This document shows, piece after piece, positions 8,582 to 17,408 of a stretch of 64,000 bases of DNA (position 1 is the stretch's first letter; each line of letters begins with the position of its first letter). The position numbers were made by a program, and so were the translations under genes. The stretch comes from JAJKJG01 sp036556825 (lineage in GTDB: Bacteria; Pseudomonadota; Alphaproteobacteria; Rhizobiales; Beijerinckiaceae). The stretch spans positions 14,729 through 78,728 of the forward strand of contig DATBIR010000133.1 in NCBI GenBank assembly GCA_036556825.1. Reading direction: 5' to 3'. A model generated the notes under the pieces. The model was not told the origin of the DNA, did not search any database, and saw only the letters and a program-made list of their open reading frames with translations.

Positions 8582-9538
8582 TCACTGGCTCTCCTGGATG
8601 CCTTTTTCCCGGTAATACGCAATCGCGCCGTCATGAAAGGGAACCTTGATCCTGTTGTACAGGCGCTCCGGGCTCATGTCGCGGAAGGCGGGAAGACTTT
8701 GCGCGAGCGTGTCCTTGTTTTCGGCGATCGCGCGCGTGATGGTCTTCACGCGCTCGGCGGCAAGGTCAGCATTAGCGAAGATCGTGTAATCGTAATGCAT
8801 GGTCGCGATCGGCGCGCGCACGCCCGGCAGGTGCGGCGCCGGCTCGACCTTGCCCATGTAGGCGACCGGGAACCATTTCTGCATGGCGGCGACGGCGGTG
8901 GGGCCGTCGTCGAGCGGCAGATAACGGATGCCGACGGCGGCATCGGCTTCGGCCACCTTGGCGGTCCCGATGGCGAAAGTGGAGACGTCGGCACGCCCGC
9001 TGATCAATTCATCGACGCCGCGGATGAGGTTCGGCACCAGCACGGGGCGCAGGTCGCCGATGGTCAGGCCGGCGCTCGCCAGCATCGCGTCGATGGTCGT
9101 CCTGATGATCTCCTGGCTCGTGTAGCCGTAGGTGATCGTGCGGCCCTTGAGATCCTTGACCGACGTGATCGGCGAGTCGTTGCGCACGAACAGGCCGACG
9201 CGGATCGGGAACAGCACGCCGACGGCGCGCAGCTTCGGATTGGGCCGCTTGTCGAACGTGCCGACGCCATGAAAGGCATCGTAAAGCTCCTGGGTGTTGC
9301 AGAAGCCGATGTCGATCTCGCCGGAATTGACCAGTGGGATCATGGTGCCCGTGCCGCTCGAGGGCTGCACGCGCGACTGCATGCGGGCCTTCTCGGCGAG
9401 CACTTTCGAGACCGCCGAGCCGATGGCGTAGGTCAGCGTCGCCTGCGGGCTCGTGCCGAGCCCCAGCGGCTGCGCGAGCGCGAGATGCGGCCAAAAGCAG
9501 AGCGCAGCCATGGCCGCCGCGCGGACAAGTCCTGGCAT
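8582..9538 (-). CDS. TAXI-family TRAP transporter solute-binding protein
   Basis: 318 residues with a cleavable signal (cleavage near LALA-QP). The mature start LGLGTSPQATLTYAIGSAVS and the SSGTGTMIPLVNSGEIDIGF segment are typical of the TAXI family, which partners the fused TRAP permease encoded immediately downstream. The ATG is fixed by AGGGAGGAAGGG just before it; a longer frame upstream lacks a signal peptide. The ligand is unknown. The neighbouring amidohydrolase and MetE-like protein suggest a carboxylated aromatic or similar acid. Confidence 0.94.
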   Translation of the reverse strand: MPGLVRAAAMAALCFWPHLALAQPLGLGTSPQATLTYAIGSAVSKVLAEKARMQSRVQPSSGTGTMIPLVNSGEIDIGFCNTQELYDAFHGVGTFDKRPNPKLRAVGVLFPIRVGLFVRNDSPITSVKDLKGRTITYGYTSQEIIRTTIDAMLASAGLTIGDLRPVLVPNLIRGVDELISGRADVSTFAIGTAKVAEADAAVGIRYLPLDDGPTAVAAMQKWFPVAYMGKVEPAPHLPGVRAPIATMHYDYTIFANADLAAERVKTITRAIAENKDTLAQSLPAFRDMSPERLYNRIKVPFHDGAIAYYREKGIQESQ

Positions 9539-9608
9539 CCCTTCCTCCCTGTTGCGCTCCGGCGCGCCGGCAGGCCGTCGGCGCAAGCCGTGACCGCCCG
9601 ATCTCGCC

Positions 9609-10754
9609 TCAGGCGCTTCGTGCCGGCGCGCCTGGTTGCGCGGTCTTCGCTGCGTTTCCCCAGACCTCCTCGGCGATCTCGACGATCATCCGGAGCTTGG
9701 CCCATTGCTCGTCCTCGGCCAGGATATTGCCCTCCTCGGTCGAGGCAAAGCCGCATTGCGGGCTGAGGCACAGCTGCTCGAGATCGGCGTGCCGGGCGGC
9801 CTCTTCGATGCGGCGCTTGAGGTCGCCCTTCTTCTCCAGCGTGCCGGTCTTGGAGGTGACGAGGCCGAGCACCACGCTCTTGCCTTTCGGCAGGAAACGC
9901 AGGGGCTCGAAACCGCCGGCGCGCTCCGTGTCCCATTCCATGAAGTAGCCGTCGACGGGCATCCCGTTGAACAGGATCTCGGCGATCGGCTCGTAGCCGC
10001 CGGACGCCACGAAGGTGGAGCGGAAATTGCCGCGGCACAGATGCATGGTGATGGTCAGGTCAGCCGGCTTGTCCGCGAGCGCGGCGCGCACGAGGCCGGC
10101 ATAGATCTCCGGCTGTCTGTCGGGATCGTCGCCGCGCTCGCGCAGCATCTGCCGCTGGTTCGGATCGCACAGATAGGCGAACGAAATGTCGTCGAGTTGC
10201 AGGTAACGGCAGCCCGCATCGTAGAACGCCCTCACGGCCTTGTTGTAGGCGGCGCCGAGGTCGGCGTAGAAGCCGTCCATGTCGGGATAGATGCCCGCAT
10301 TGATCATTTTCCGGCCACCCCGGTAGTGCAGCATGCTCGGACCCGGGATCGTCATCTTGGGCACCCGCGTCGTGTTCTCCTTCAAGAACCTGAAATGATC
10401 GAGCATCGGGTGGCCCGAGAAGCCGATCTTGCCCATGACGCGCGGCGCCTGGGCTTTCGTCTGAACGCCGGCGAACTGGATGCCGTGCTCGACCTCGATC
10501 AGTTCGACGCCGTCGAGCCCGCCGAGAAAATCGAAATGCCACCACGCCCGGCGGAACTCGCCGTCGGTCACCGCCTGAAGGCCGATCTCCTCCTGCTTCC
10601 TGATGATGCCGCGAATCTCGCGGTCCTCGACCTGCCTGAGCTCCTCGAGGGTGATGGCGCCCCTGGCGCGCTGGTCGCGCGCCGCCTTGAGCGGCGCCGT
10701 GCGCAGCAGGCTGCCGACCATGTCGGCGCGGAAGGGCGGCTTGTCTCTCCTCAT
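9609..10754 (-). CDS. MetE-like cobalamin-independent methyltransferase, C-terminal-domain only
   Basis: 381 residues, about half of full-length MetE; only the catalytic barrel is present. Zinc ligands are visible at H238 and C240 (MHLCRGNF) and C334 (SPQCGFAST). The start FRADMVGSLLR is typical of the YxjG/YxjH-type family. The folate-binding N-terminal half is absent, so the methyl donor may not be polyglutamyl methyltetrahydrofolate. It lies first in a minus-strand run with the TAXI transporter and amidohydrolase, suggesting a role in catabolism (for example accepting a methyl group from a substrate) rather than housekeeping methionine synthesis. GGGAGAAG precedes the ATG. Confidence 0.88.
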   Translation of the reverse strand: MRRDKPPFRADMVGSLLRTAPLKAARDQRARGAITLEELRQVEDREIRGIIRKQEEIGLQAVTDGEFRRAWWHFDFLGGLDGVELIEVEHGIQFAGVQTKAQAPRVMGKIGFSGHPMLDHFRFLKENTTRVPKMTIPGPSMLHYRGGRKMINAGIYPDMDGFYADLGAAYNKAVRAFYDAGCRYLQLDDISFAYLCDPNQRQMLRERGDDPDRQPEIYAGLVRAALADKPADLTITMHLCRGNFRSTFVASGGYEPIAEILFNGMPVDGYFMEWDTERAGGFEPLRFLPKGKSVVLGLVTSKTGTLEKKGDLKRRIEEAARHADLEQLCLSPQCGFASTEEGNILAEDEQWAKLRMIVEIAEEVWGNAAKTAQPGAPARSA

Positions 10755-11147
10755 GGTTCGCTTCTCCCGACGCGTCTAGACGGCTCGGTCTTGTTGCCGA
10801 GCACGCGTTTCGTTTGCGCCGATCACCGCGGCAAGTCCAGACGGCGGCGACGCGTTGCGAGCGGTGGGCCGCAGACGCTCGGCAGGACGCGCCTGTGCGA
10901 GATGAGCGCGGCCGAGCGAATGCGTCCTGCCGTCGCCAGAGGAATATCTCGGATATAGAAACTTAAAGTTGCAACGATCTCCTGCTAGATTTCAGCAAAA
11001 TACTGCGCCGTCCCGGTCCAGCCAGGCTGGCTTGTGGCCGCGCCTCGCGTCCGCGAACGAGCAATCCCGCGACATCTCCACAGCGGTTGACCAGGACAGA
11101 ACCTCGCTGTCTAACGTCATCCCCGCTTCGATCTCCTGGAGAAACCC
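10755..11147. other. Divergent intergenic region without a gene
   Basis: 393 bases between the MetE-like gene (-) and the SDR (+). I see no credible coding frame. An AT-rich stretch (about 10940-10995) stands out against the GC-rich background and contains the perfect palindrome AACTTAAAGTT, so promoters for both directions are probably here. Confidence 0.6.
10960..10970. promoter_or_regulatory. Candidate operator palindrome AACTT-A-AAGTT
   Basis: An 11-base perfect palindrome in the AT-rich part of the divergent intergenic region, 178 bases before the SDR start. Its symmetry fits a dimeric regulator, but no regulator gene is adjacent and the assignment is inference. Confidence 0.3.
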
Positions 11148-11894
11148 TTGAATCCCACGCGCCCTCTCGACGGGCAAGTCGCGATCGTCACCGGCAGCGT
11201 GCGCCGGATCGGCAAGGCCATGGCGGCGGCGCTGGCGCGCGACGGCGCGGCCGTGGTCATCCATGCCCGCGCCTCGCGCGAGGAGGCCCAGGCGGCGGCC
11301 AAAGAGATCGAGGCGAACGGCGGACGCGCGCTCGTGCAACTGGCCGACGTCACCGACGAGGCGGCCGTCAAACGCATGGCCGAGGCGGTGATCGAAGCCT
11401 TCGGGCGCATCGACATTCTCGTCAACAATGCCGCCGACCGCGGCGAGGCGCCGTTCCTGGAGATGTCCTTCGCCGAGTGGCGCAGGCTGACCGGCATCAT
11501 TCTCGACGGCGCCTTCCTGTGCTCGCGCGCGGTCCTGCCCCACATGGTGGCGCGCAGCTACGGGCGCATCGTCAATATCGGCGGCGTCAGCGCCCATCTC
11601 GGCGCGTCCGGGCGTGCCCATATCGGCGCCGCGAAATCGGGCCTGATCGGCTTCACGCGCGCCCTGGCGCTCGAGTTCGCGCAGAAGGGCGTCACCGTCA
11701 ACTGCGTCGTGCCGGGCCGCATCGGCGGCGAGCGCTCGGCCACGTCCGGCAAGGGCATCTCGCACCAGCCGCCGGTCGGCCGCGAGGGCCGGCCGGAGGA
11801 GGTCGCCGAGATCGTGCGCACGCTGTGCCAGCCGAGCGGCGGCTACGTCACCGGGCAGACGATCCACGTCAACGGCGGCCTGTTCCTGCCATGA
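11148..11894 (+). CDS. Short-chain dehydrogenase/reductase-like protein with degenerate catalytic site
   Basis: 248 residues. The start is a TTG six bases after GGAG; no ATG fits. The cofactor motif is TGSVRRIGKA and the NNAAD motif is present. In the catalytic region, the usual N-I-S-S reads NIGG (Ser position G146) and the Y-x-x-x-K motif reads I159-G-A-A-K163, so both the catalytic Ser and Tyr are missing while Lys is kept. It may be a member of the SDR subgroup carrying H-V/I-x-A-A-K, with altered chemistry or a non-redox role. It is first in a plus-strand set followed by the bicupin gene. Confidence 0.88.
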   Translation: MNPTRPLDGQVAIVTGSVRRIGKAMAAALARDGAAVVIHARASREEAQAAAKEIEANGGRALVQLADVTDEAAVKRMAEAVIEAFGRIDILVNNAADRGEAPFLEMSFAEWRRLTGIILDGAFLCSRAVLPHMVARSYGRIVNIGGVSAHLGASGRAHIGAAKSGLIGFTRALALEFAQKGVTVNCVVPGRIGGERSATSGKGISHQPPVGREGRPEEVAEIVRTLCQPSGGYVTGQTIHVNGGLFLP

Positions 11895-11978
11895 CCATGG
11901 CCCGCGCGAGCGAGCGCGGCGGGCGGGAGCCTGCCTGGCGGCGGCGCTTGCCTGCGCGGCGGAATGCTTTACCTGAGA

Positions 11979-12004
11979 CGCAAGTCGGGCGTTCCCGACT
12001 TGCG
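11979..12004. repeat. Hairpin repeat, GCAAGT/ACTTGC family
   Basis: A perfect 11-bp stem CGCAAGTCGGG / CCCGACTTGCG with a CGTT loop, between the SDR and the bicupin gene. The same GCGCAAGT...ACTTGCGC core recurs at 46265-46294. There is no T tract. It may attenuate readthrough or stabilise the upstream message. Confidence 0.55.
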
Positions 12005-12096
12005 CCTTGACGCGGGCGCTCTCGGGAAAACCGGGGATCCACGGCGGCGACGAGCGGTCAGCCGCGCAGCTGACGGCCGGGAGAAGGAGGAAGCCG

Positions 12097-13209
12097 GTGG
12101 CGGACAAGACGATCGTTTCCGAGGACCTGGCGAATAAATTCGCCACCGAGAAGGACTCGCCCTATCTGCGCTGGGTGCGCTCCGAAGGTCTCGACATCAT
12201 CGCCGCGCATTACATCCCGAACCTGCGCACCGTCGCGCTGAAGCCGTGGGCGCGGCGCGGCGGCGCCGGCGTTTTCATCAATCACGAGGCGTCGCGCACC
12301 TCCAACGACTGCTACGTCTGCGAGATCCCGGCGGGCGGCAAGCTGGCGCCGCAGCGGCAGCTGTTCGAGGAAATGATCCTGGTGCTCGACGGCCGCGGCT
12401 CGACCACGGTGTGGAACGACGCCGGCCAGCGCATCACCTTCGAGTGGAAGGCCGGCGCTATCTTCGCCATTCCGCTGAACACCTGGCACCAGCACTTCAA
12501 CGGCTCGGGCCAGCAGGCGGCGCGCTACGTCGCGGTGACCAACTGCCCGTCCGTCCTCAACCTCTATGACGACGTCGATTTCATCTTCAACACGCGCTTC
12601 GACTTCAGGAACCGTTTCGCCGGCGAGCCCGATTATTTTGCCGCCAAGGGCGAGCAGATCGGCTTCCTGATGCAGACCAACTTCGTGCCGGACGCGGTCA
12701 ACATGCCGCTGATCGAGGCGAAGGAGCGCGGCGCCGGCGGCGGTCATATCCGCTTCAACATGGCCAAAGCCTCGCTCGCCAGCCACATCTCGCAATTCCC
12801 GGTCGGCACCTACAAGAAGGCGCACAAGCACGGGCCGGGCGCGCATGTGATCGTGCTCAGCGGCGAGGGCTATTCGCTGATGTGGCCGGAAGGCGAGGAG
12901 CCGCGCCGCTACGACTGGCAGCCGGGCACGATGATCGTGCCGCCGAACGCCTGGTTCCACCAGCATTTCAATTCCGGGCCGACCCCGGCGCGTTATCTCG
13001 CCTTCAAGCACTGGTCGCCGAGAAACGCGCAAGGCGTGCCGATGTCGTGGATCAGCCGGCGCCAGGGCGGCAACCAGATCGACTATGCCGATGAGACGCG
13101 AGAGGTGCGCACCATGTTCGCCGAGGCGCTCGCCAGGCACGGCCTCAAGCCGCGCATGGACGACGCCTACGCGGCCGAACGCGCCACGCTCGACGCGCAG
13201 GTGGCGTGA
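12097..13209 (+). CDS. Double-cupin protein, copy 1
   Basis: 370 residues, starting at GTG six bases after AAGGAGG; the alignment with the paralogue at 14192-15310 supports this start. Two cupin domains are visible. The C-terminal one keeps metal-ligand motifs (HKHGPGAHVIVLSGEGY, then PPNAWFHQHFN). The N-terminal one has WHQHFN but QRQ where the first motif would carry H-x-H, so it probably lacks a full metal site. Bicupins of this shape include ring-cleaving dioxygenases such as gentisate dioxygenase, but the substrate cannot be assigned. Very similar by eye throughout to the second copy. Confidence 0.87.
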   Translation: MADKTIVSEDLANKFATEKDSPYLRWVRSEGLDIIAAHYIPNLRTVALKPWARRGGAGVFINHEASRTSNDCYVCEIPAGGKLAPQRQLFEEMILVLDGRGSTTVWNDAGQRITFEWKAGAIFAIPLNTWHQHFNGSGQQAARYVAVTNCPSVLNLYDDVDFIFNTRFDFRNRFAGEPDYFAAKGEQIGFLMQTNFVPDAVNMPLIEAKERGAGGGHIRFNMAKASLASHISQFPVGTYKKAHKHGPGAHVIVLSGEGYSLMWPEGEEPRRYDWQPGTMIVPPNAWFHQHFNSGPTPARYLAFKHWSPRNAQGVPMSWISRRQGGNQIDYADETREVRTMFAEALARHGLKPRMDDAYAAERATLDAQVA

Positions 13210-13392
13210 GACCCCGGCCCGCCTTGGGCTTGCAGGCGTTCTGGCAGTGACTGTTCGCCGTTGGAGGCGGCTGCTAGGCTGGCCCGACCGAAAAACGGTT
13301 CACGCGGCGACTAGGCTTACGACAGCCTTTCTTGAATCGACGATTGTCGATGTCGCTCCTCAGCGGCGCTGCGGCCAACACGGGAGGAGATC

Positions 13393-14127
13393 ATGGATGT
13401 TCGGAAATGCGCTGCCGAGGCGATCGGCACGTTCTGGCTCACCTTTGCCGGGTGTGGCAGCGCCGTCATCGCTGCCGGCTTCCCTGAAGTTGGCATCGGG
13501 CTGCTCGGCGTCTCGCTGGCCTTCGGCCTCAGCGTCCTCACGATGGCCTATTCGATCGGCCACATCTCGGGCTGCCACCTCAATCCCGCGGTCACGGCCG
13601 GCCTCGCGGCCGGCGGACGCTTCCCTGTCAGGGATGTCGGCTCCTACGTCGTTTCGCAGGTGGTCGGCGCCGTCCTGGCCGCGCTCGTCCTCTACGTGAT
13701 TGCGAGAGGGGCGCCGGGCTTCGACCTCGCCAAAGGCTTCGCGGCCAACGGCTATGCAGAACATTCGCCGGGCAAATACGGTCTGCTCTCTGCATTCGTC
13801 ACCGAGGTTGTCCTGACGGCGGCGTTCCTCTTCATCATCATGGGTGCGACCCATGGCAAGGCGCCCGCGGGATTCGCGCCGATCGCGATCGGTCTCGGGC
13901 TCACGCTGATCCATCTGGTCAGCATCCCGGTGACCAATACATCCGTGAACCCGGCCCGGAGCACCGGACCCGCCGTCTTCGTCGGAGGCTGGGCGATCGC
14001 CCAGCTGTGGCTGTTCTGGGTCGCTCCCCTGATCGGCGGCATGCTCGGAGGCGTCCTCTACCGGTGGCTCAGCGAGGAACCGTCGGCGCAGGTTACCGGC
14101 GTCGCGCCCGCGACCCCGGCCGAATAA
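13393..14127 (+). CDS. aqpZ: Aquaporin Z-type water channel
   Basis: 244 residues with six hydrophobic segments and both half-helix motifs: HLNPAVTAG near residue 63 and NPARSTGPA near 183. The filter residues fit an AqpZ water channel (His in LIHLVS, Thr in VTNTSVNPAR, Arg after the second NPA). GGGAGGAG precedes the ATG. It sits between two bicupin paralogues, although it has its own 183-base leader and need not belong to their pathway. Confidence 0.96.
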   Translation: MDVRKCAAEAIGTFWLTFAGCGSAVIAAGFPEVGIGLLGVSLAFGLSVLTMAYSIGHISGCHLNPAVTAGLAAGGRFPVRDVGSYVVSQVVGAVLAALVLYVIARGAPGFDLAKGFAANGYAEHSPGKYGLLSAFVTEVVLTAAFLFIIMGATHGKAPAGFAPIAIGLGLTLIHLVSIPVTNTSVNPARSTGPAVFVGGWAIAQLWLFWVAPLIGGMLGGVLYRWLSEEPSAQVTGVAPATPAE

Positions 14128-14138
14128 CTCCCGGCGGA

Positions 14139-14158
14139 CTCTCCCCTTGCGGGGAGAG
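14139..14158. terminator. Hairpin between convergent aqpZ and bicupin 2
   Basis: An 8-bp stem CTCTCCCC / GGGGAGAG with a TTGC loop, just past the aquaporin stop and before the convergent bicupin stop. Similar CTCTCCCC palindromes follow genes near 24.4 and 26.8 kb. It is placed to act as a bidirectional terminator, though a T tract is lacking. Confidence 0.5.
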
Positions 14159-14191
14159 GGTGGGGTGAGGTGAGGGGAGCGCGCCGTATAA

Positions 14192-15310
14192 TCACGCCAC
14201 CTTGGCGGGCAGGTCGGCGGCCTCGGCGGCATAGGCCTCGTCCATGCGCGGCTTGAGCCCGTGCTTCGCCAACGCATCGGCGAACATGGTGCGCAGCTGG
14301 GGCGTCTCGTCGGCGTAGTCGATCTGGTCGCCGCCGATGCGCCGGCTGTACCAGCAGGTCGGCACGCCCTGGCCGTTGCGGATCAGCGCCACCTCGTGCT
14401 TGAAGGCGAGATAGCGCGCCGGGGTCGTGCCGGTGTTGAAGTGCTGGTGGAACCACATGTTCGGCGGCACGATGAGCGAGCCGACCTCCCAGTCGTAACG
14501 CTTCGGCTCGGCGCCTTCCGGCCACATCAGCGAATAGCCCTCGCCGCTGAGGATGATGACGTGGGCGCTCGGCCCGTGTGCGTGCGCCTTCTTGTAGGTG
14601 CCGACCGGAAACTGCGAGATGTGGCTCGGCAGCGAGCCCTTGGCCATGTTGAAGCGGATATGGCCGCCGCCGGCGCCGCGCTCCTTGGCGCTGGCGAGCG
14701 GCAGGTTGACCGCGTCGGCGATGAAGTTGGTGTCGAGCCGCAGCCCCTGCTGCTCGGTCTTGGCGGAAAAATAATCCGCTTCGCCGTTGAAGCGGTTCTT
14801 GAAGTCGTAAGGCGTGTTGAAGATGAAGGCGACGTCCTCGTAGAGGTTCATCACCGGCGGCATGTTGGTGACCGCCACGTAGCGCACCGGCTCCTGGCCC
14901 GAGCCGTTGTAATGCTGGTGCCACGCGTTCAGCGGGATGGCGAAGATGGCGCCGGCCTTCCACTCGAAGGTGATGCGCTTGCCGGCGTCGTTCCACACGG
15001 TCGTCGAACCGCGACCGTCGAGGACCAGGATCATCTCCTCGTAAAGCTGGCGCTGCGGCGCGAGGCTCTTTCCGGGCGGGATCTCGCAGACGTAGCAATC
15101 GTTCGAGGTGCGCGAGGCGTCGTGGTTGATGTAGACGCCCTTGCCGCCGCGCCGCGCCCACGGCTTCAGCTCGACGGTGCGCAGGTTGCGCACATAGTGG
15201 CCGCTGATGATGTCGAGGCCCTCGCTGCGTACCCAGCGCGTATACGGCGTGTCCTTCTCGGTGGCGAATTTCTTCGCCAGTTCGTCCGAAACGATTGCGT
15301 CCTTGGCCAT
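14192..15310 (-). CDS. Double-cupin protein, copy 2
   Basis: 372 residues and a close paralogue of the protein at 12097-13209 (shared RWVRSEGLDII, LKPWARRGG, HIRFNMAK, SHISQFPVGTYKKAH). As in copy 1, the C-terminal cupin has the H-x-H (HAHGPSAH) and FHQHFN ligands while the N-terminal one lacks its first H-x-H. The ATG is preceded by GGAGAAGG. It is the last gene of the minus-strand operon with the two hydrolases, LLM oxidoreductase and ribB-like gene, suggesting action late in an aromatic or heterocycle degradation route. The substrate is unknown. Confidence 0.87.
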   Translation of the reverse strand: MAKDAIVSDELAKKFATEKDTPYTRWVRSEGLDIISGHYVRNLRTVELKPWARRGGKGVYINHDASRTSNDCYVCEIPPGKSLAPQRQLYEEMILVLDGRGSTTVWNDAGKRITFEWKAGAIFAIPLNAWHQHYNGSGQEPVRYVAVTNMPPVMNLYEDVAFIFNTPYDFKNRFNGEADYFSAKTEQQGLRLDTNFIADAVNLPLASAKERGAGGGHIRFNMAKGSLPSHISQFPVGTYKKAHAHGPSAHVIILSGEGYSLMWPEGAEPKRYDWEVGSLIVPPNMWFHQHFNTGTTPARYLAFKHEVALIRNGQGVPTCWYSRRIGGDQIDYADETPQLRTMFADALAKHGLKPRMDEAYAAEAADLPAKVA

Positions 15311-15369
15311 GCGCCTTCTCCCGATTGTTCTAGGTTCGTTGACCGGCTCGGCGACCGGTCGCAAGCCGA

Positions 15370-16209
15370 TCAATCCCTCTGCTTCAGGAAGTGCAGCGCC
15401 ACCGCGTTGAACTCGTCGGCGCATTCGATATTGCCCATATGCGCGGCCCGCTCGAATACGTGCAGCCGCGCGTCCGCAATCAGCGGCACGAATTCGTCCG
15501 TGTAGTTCGGCTTGCGCAAGGGATCGAGTCGGCCCGCGAAGACCAGGGTCGGGACATCGATCGCGGCATAGGCGATGTTGTCACGCTCGCGGCGCGCTGG
15601 CGGTCCGCGGAACGGGGCCTTGAAGCGGGCGGCGGAGGTCGCCTCCCAGGCGCCGGGCAGCGCCGCCATCTTCCAGCGGCGCTCGATATAGGCTTCGTTG
15701 TCGGCCCATTTGCGGTCGACGAACATCACCTCGACGATGCGGCGCATGTGCTCGCGCGTGCCGTCATAGGTGTTGAGGATGCGGCGCGCCTCGTTGTCGG
15801 GCGCGTCGCCGCCACCGGAGCACACGGTGAGCGTCACGATCGGCCAGTCCGGCTCCGCTCGCGCCGCCACGGCGAGGCTCATGCCGCCGGACATGGAACT
15901 GCCCATGACGTGCACCCGGCTGATGCCGGCCACCTCGAGAAAGCGCCGGATATGGGCGATGCGGCGCTCGAACTGGCCGTTGAAGTCGAAGACCTTGTCG
16001 GTCAGGCCGAAGCCGAGGTGATCCGGCGCGACGACATGATAGCGCTGCGCCAGCGGCTCGATGTTGAACTCCCACGAGAACTCGGCGGCGCCGCCGTATT
16101 CGGCCGAGTGCAGCAACAGCACGCTCGGGCGCCGGTCGCGGTGCTCGGCGCCGGCTTCGAAATAATGCGTGCGGATGCCGTCAACGAGGCAATACCGGCC
16201 CTCCCTCAT
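15370..16209 (-). CDS. Alpha/beta hydrolase (C-C hydrolase-like)
   Basis: 279 residues. The triad is visible: Ser in GSSMSGGMS, Asp in GRLDPL, His in RAAHMGN near the C-terminus. The overall layout (LLHSAEYGG oxyanion region, DHLGFGLTDK) resembles the MhpC/BphD C-C bond hydrolases that cleave ring-fission products. The ATG overlaps the stop of the LLM oxidoreductase by four bases (ATGA), so the two are translationally coupled. Confidence 0.9.
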   Translation of the reverse strand: MREGRYCLVDGIRTHYFEAGAEHRDRRPSVLLLHSAEYGGAAEFSWEFNIEPLAQRYHVVAPDHLGFGLTDKVFDFNGQFERRIAHIRRFLEVAGISRVHVMGSSMSGGMSLAVAARAEPDWPIVTLTVCSGGGDAPDNEARRILNTYDGTREHMRRIVEVMFVDRKWADNEAYIERRWKMAALPGAWEATSAARFKAPFRGPPARRERDNIAYAAIDVPTLVFAGRLDPLRKPNYTDEFVPLIADARLHVFERAAHMGNIECADEFNAVALHFLKQRD

Positions 16210-17375
16210 TGCGCCGCCGCCATCGCCTTCTTTGGAGCCGTGCGCGGCAGATCCTTTATGCGCGGATAAACCTCTTTCGCGAACAGGGTCATGCTGCGCA
16301 CGGTGCGCTGATGATCGAGGAAACCGGCCTGCTGCATCATCAGCAGGTGGTCGAAGCCGCCGACCCGGTCGTAGAAGCGCTTGACCTGCTCGACCACCGA
16401 ATCGGGCGTGCCGTACATGATGACGCCCTTCTCGCGCTGATCCTCGAGCTTCAGGCTGCGCATCGCATCGGTGCGGCCGGAATAGGCGCCCTGCAGGGCT
16501 TTTACGTTGAACGACACAGGCACGTAGCCGGGCGGGTTGCGGAACTGCGGCTCGGTCTTGGCCTTCATATACCAGGTGAGCTCCTGCGCGCCCTTCTCAG
16601 CCTCCTCCTCCGAATCGGCCGTGTAGACGAGCGGCATGAAAGCCGTGCCGCCGCCGCCCGGCAGGCCGCGCTCGATGAAATGCGCGCGGTAGACATCGAA
16701 CATCTCGCGCACCTTGTCGTGTGGCTGCAGGAAGGTGGCGAAGACGTAGCCGCGGTCGGCAACCTTCTTGATCCCTTCCTTGTCGCTGGAGCCGGTGATC
16801 CACACCTGCGGGTGCGGCGTCTGATAGGGACGCGGCCATACGTTGACGGCGCGCTTGTGCCAGAAGCGGCCTTCGAAGTTGAACGGGCCCTCATGCGAGG
16901 TCCACGCCTTGACGACGAGGTCGACGCCTTCCCACAGCCGCTCGACGGTTTGCGTCGGATTGGTGTTGGCGGCGAATATCTCATAGGGCACGCCGCGCAC
17001 GAAGCCGCAGTCGAGACGGCCGCGCGACAGACAGTCGATGATGGCCATTTCCTCGGCGATACGGATCGGGTCGCCGCGATTGGCGATGGGATTGCCGAGG
17101 ATGCAAATGCGCGCCTTCGTGGTCTGGCGCGCCAGGATGGACGCCATCAGCGGCGCCGCGGCGTTGAGGCACGTGGCGGTCTGGTGATGCTCGTTGAGCA
17201 TGATGTGCAGGCCGAGCTCGTCGGCGATCACGTGCTCGTCGAGATAGCGGTTGTAGAGGTCGGCCCCGACCTTCGGATCGAAATGCTTGCTCGGGATCGT
17301 CACCCGGATCGAGGGAATGTCGTCGAGCGACGGCAGATGCGGATAGGGCATCTCGGTGAAGTGCCAGGCTTCCAT
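16206..17375 (-). CDS. LLM-class flavin-dependent oxidoreductase (luciferase-like monooxygenase)
   Basis: 389 residues with the bacterial-luciferase TIM-barrel pattern: LNEHH near residue 60, LGNPIANRGDPIRIAEE, LDCGFVRG, and PQVWITGSS later. These enzymes use FMNH2 supplied by a reductase to oxygenate or desulfonate substrates; no reductase gene is adjacent. GGGAGG precedes the ATG. It is the third gene of a five-gene minus-strand operon starting with a riboflavin-biosynthesis-like gene, which fits a high FMN demand. Confidence 0.93.
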   Translation of the reverse strand: MEAWHFTEMPYPHLPSLDDIPSIRVTIPSKHFDPKVGADLYNRYLDEHVIADELGLHIMLNEHHQTATCLNAAAPLMASILARQTTKARICILGNPIANRGDPIRIAEEMAIIDCLSRGRLDCGFVRGVPYEIFAANTNPTQTVERLWEGVDLVVKAWTSHEGPFNFEGRFWHKRAVNVWPRPYQTPHPQVWITGSSDKEGIKKVADRGYVFATFLQPHDKVREMFDVYRAHFIERGLPGGGGTAFMPLVYTADSEEEAEKGAQELTWYMKAKTEPQFRNPPGYVPVSFNVKALQGAYSGRTDAMRSLKLEDQREKGVIMYGTPDSVVEQVKRFYDRVGGFDHLLMMQQAGFLDHQRTVRSMTLFAKEVYPRIKDLPRTAPKKAMAAAQ

Positions 17376-17408
17376 GTTGCCTCCCGGTCGTTGTCGTGTC
17401 GGAGCTGA

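Noticed and set aside
10969..11151. 60-codon frame before the SDR
   Set aside because: Low-complexity translation in the promoter region; the SDR TTG with GGAG explains the downstream start.
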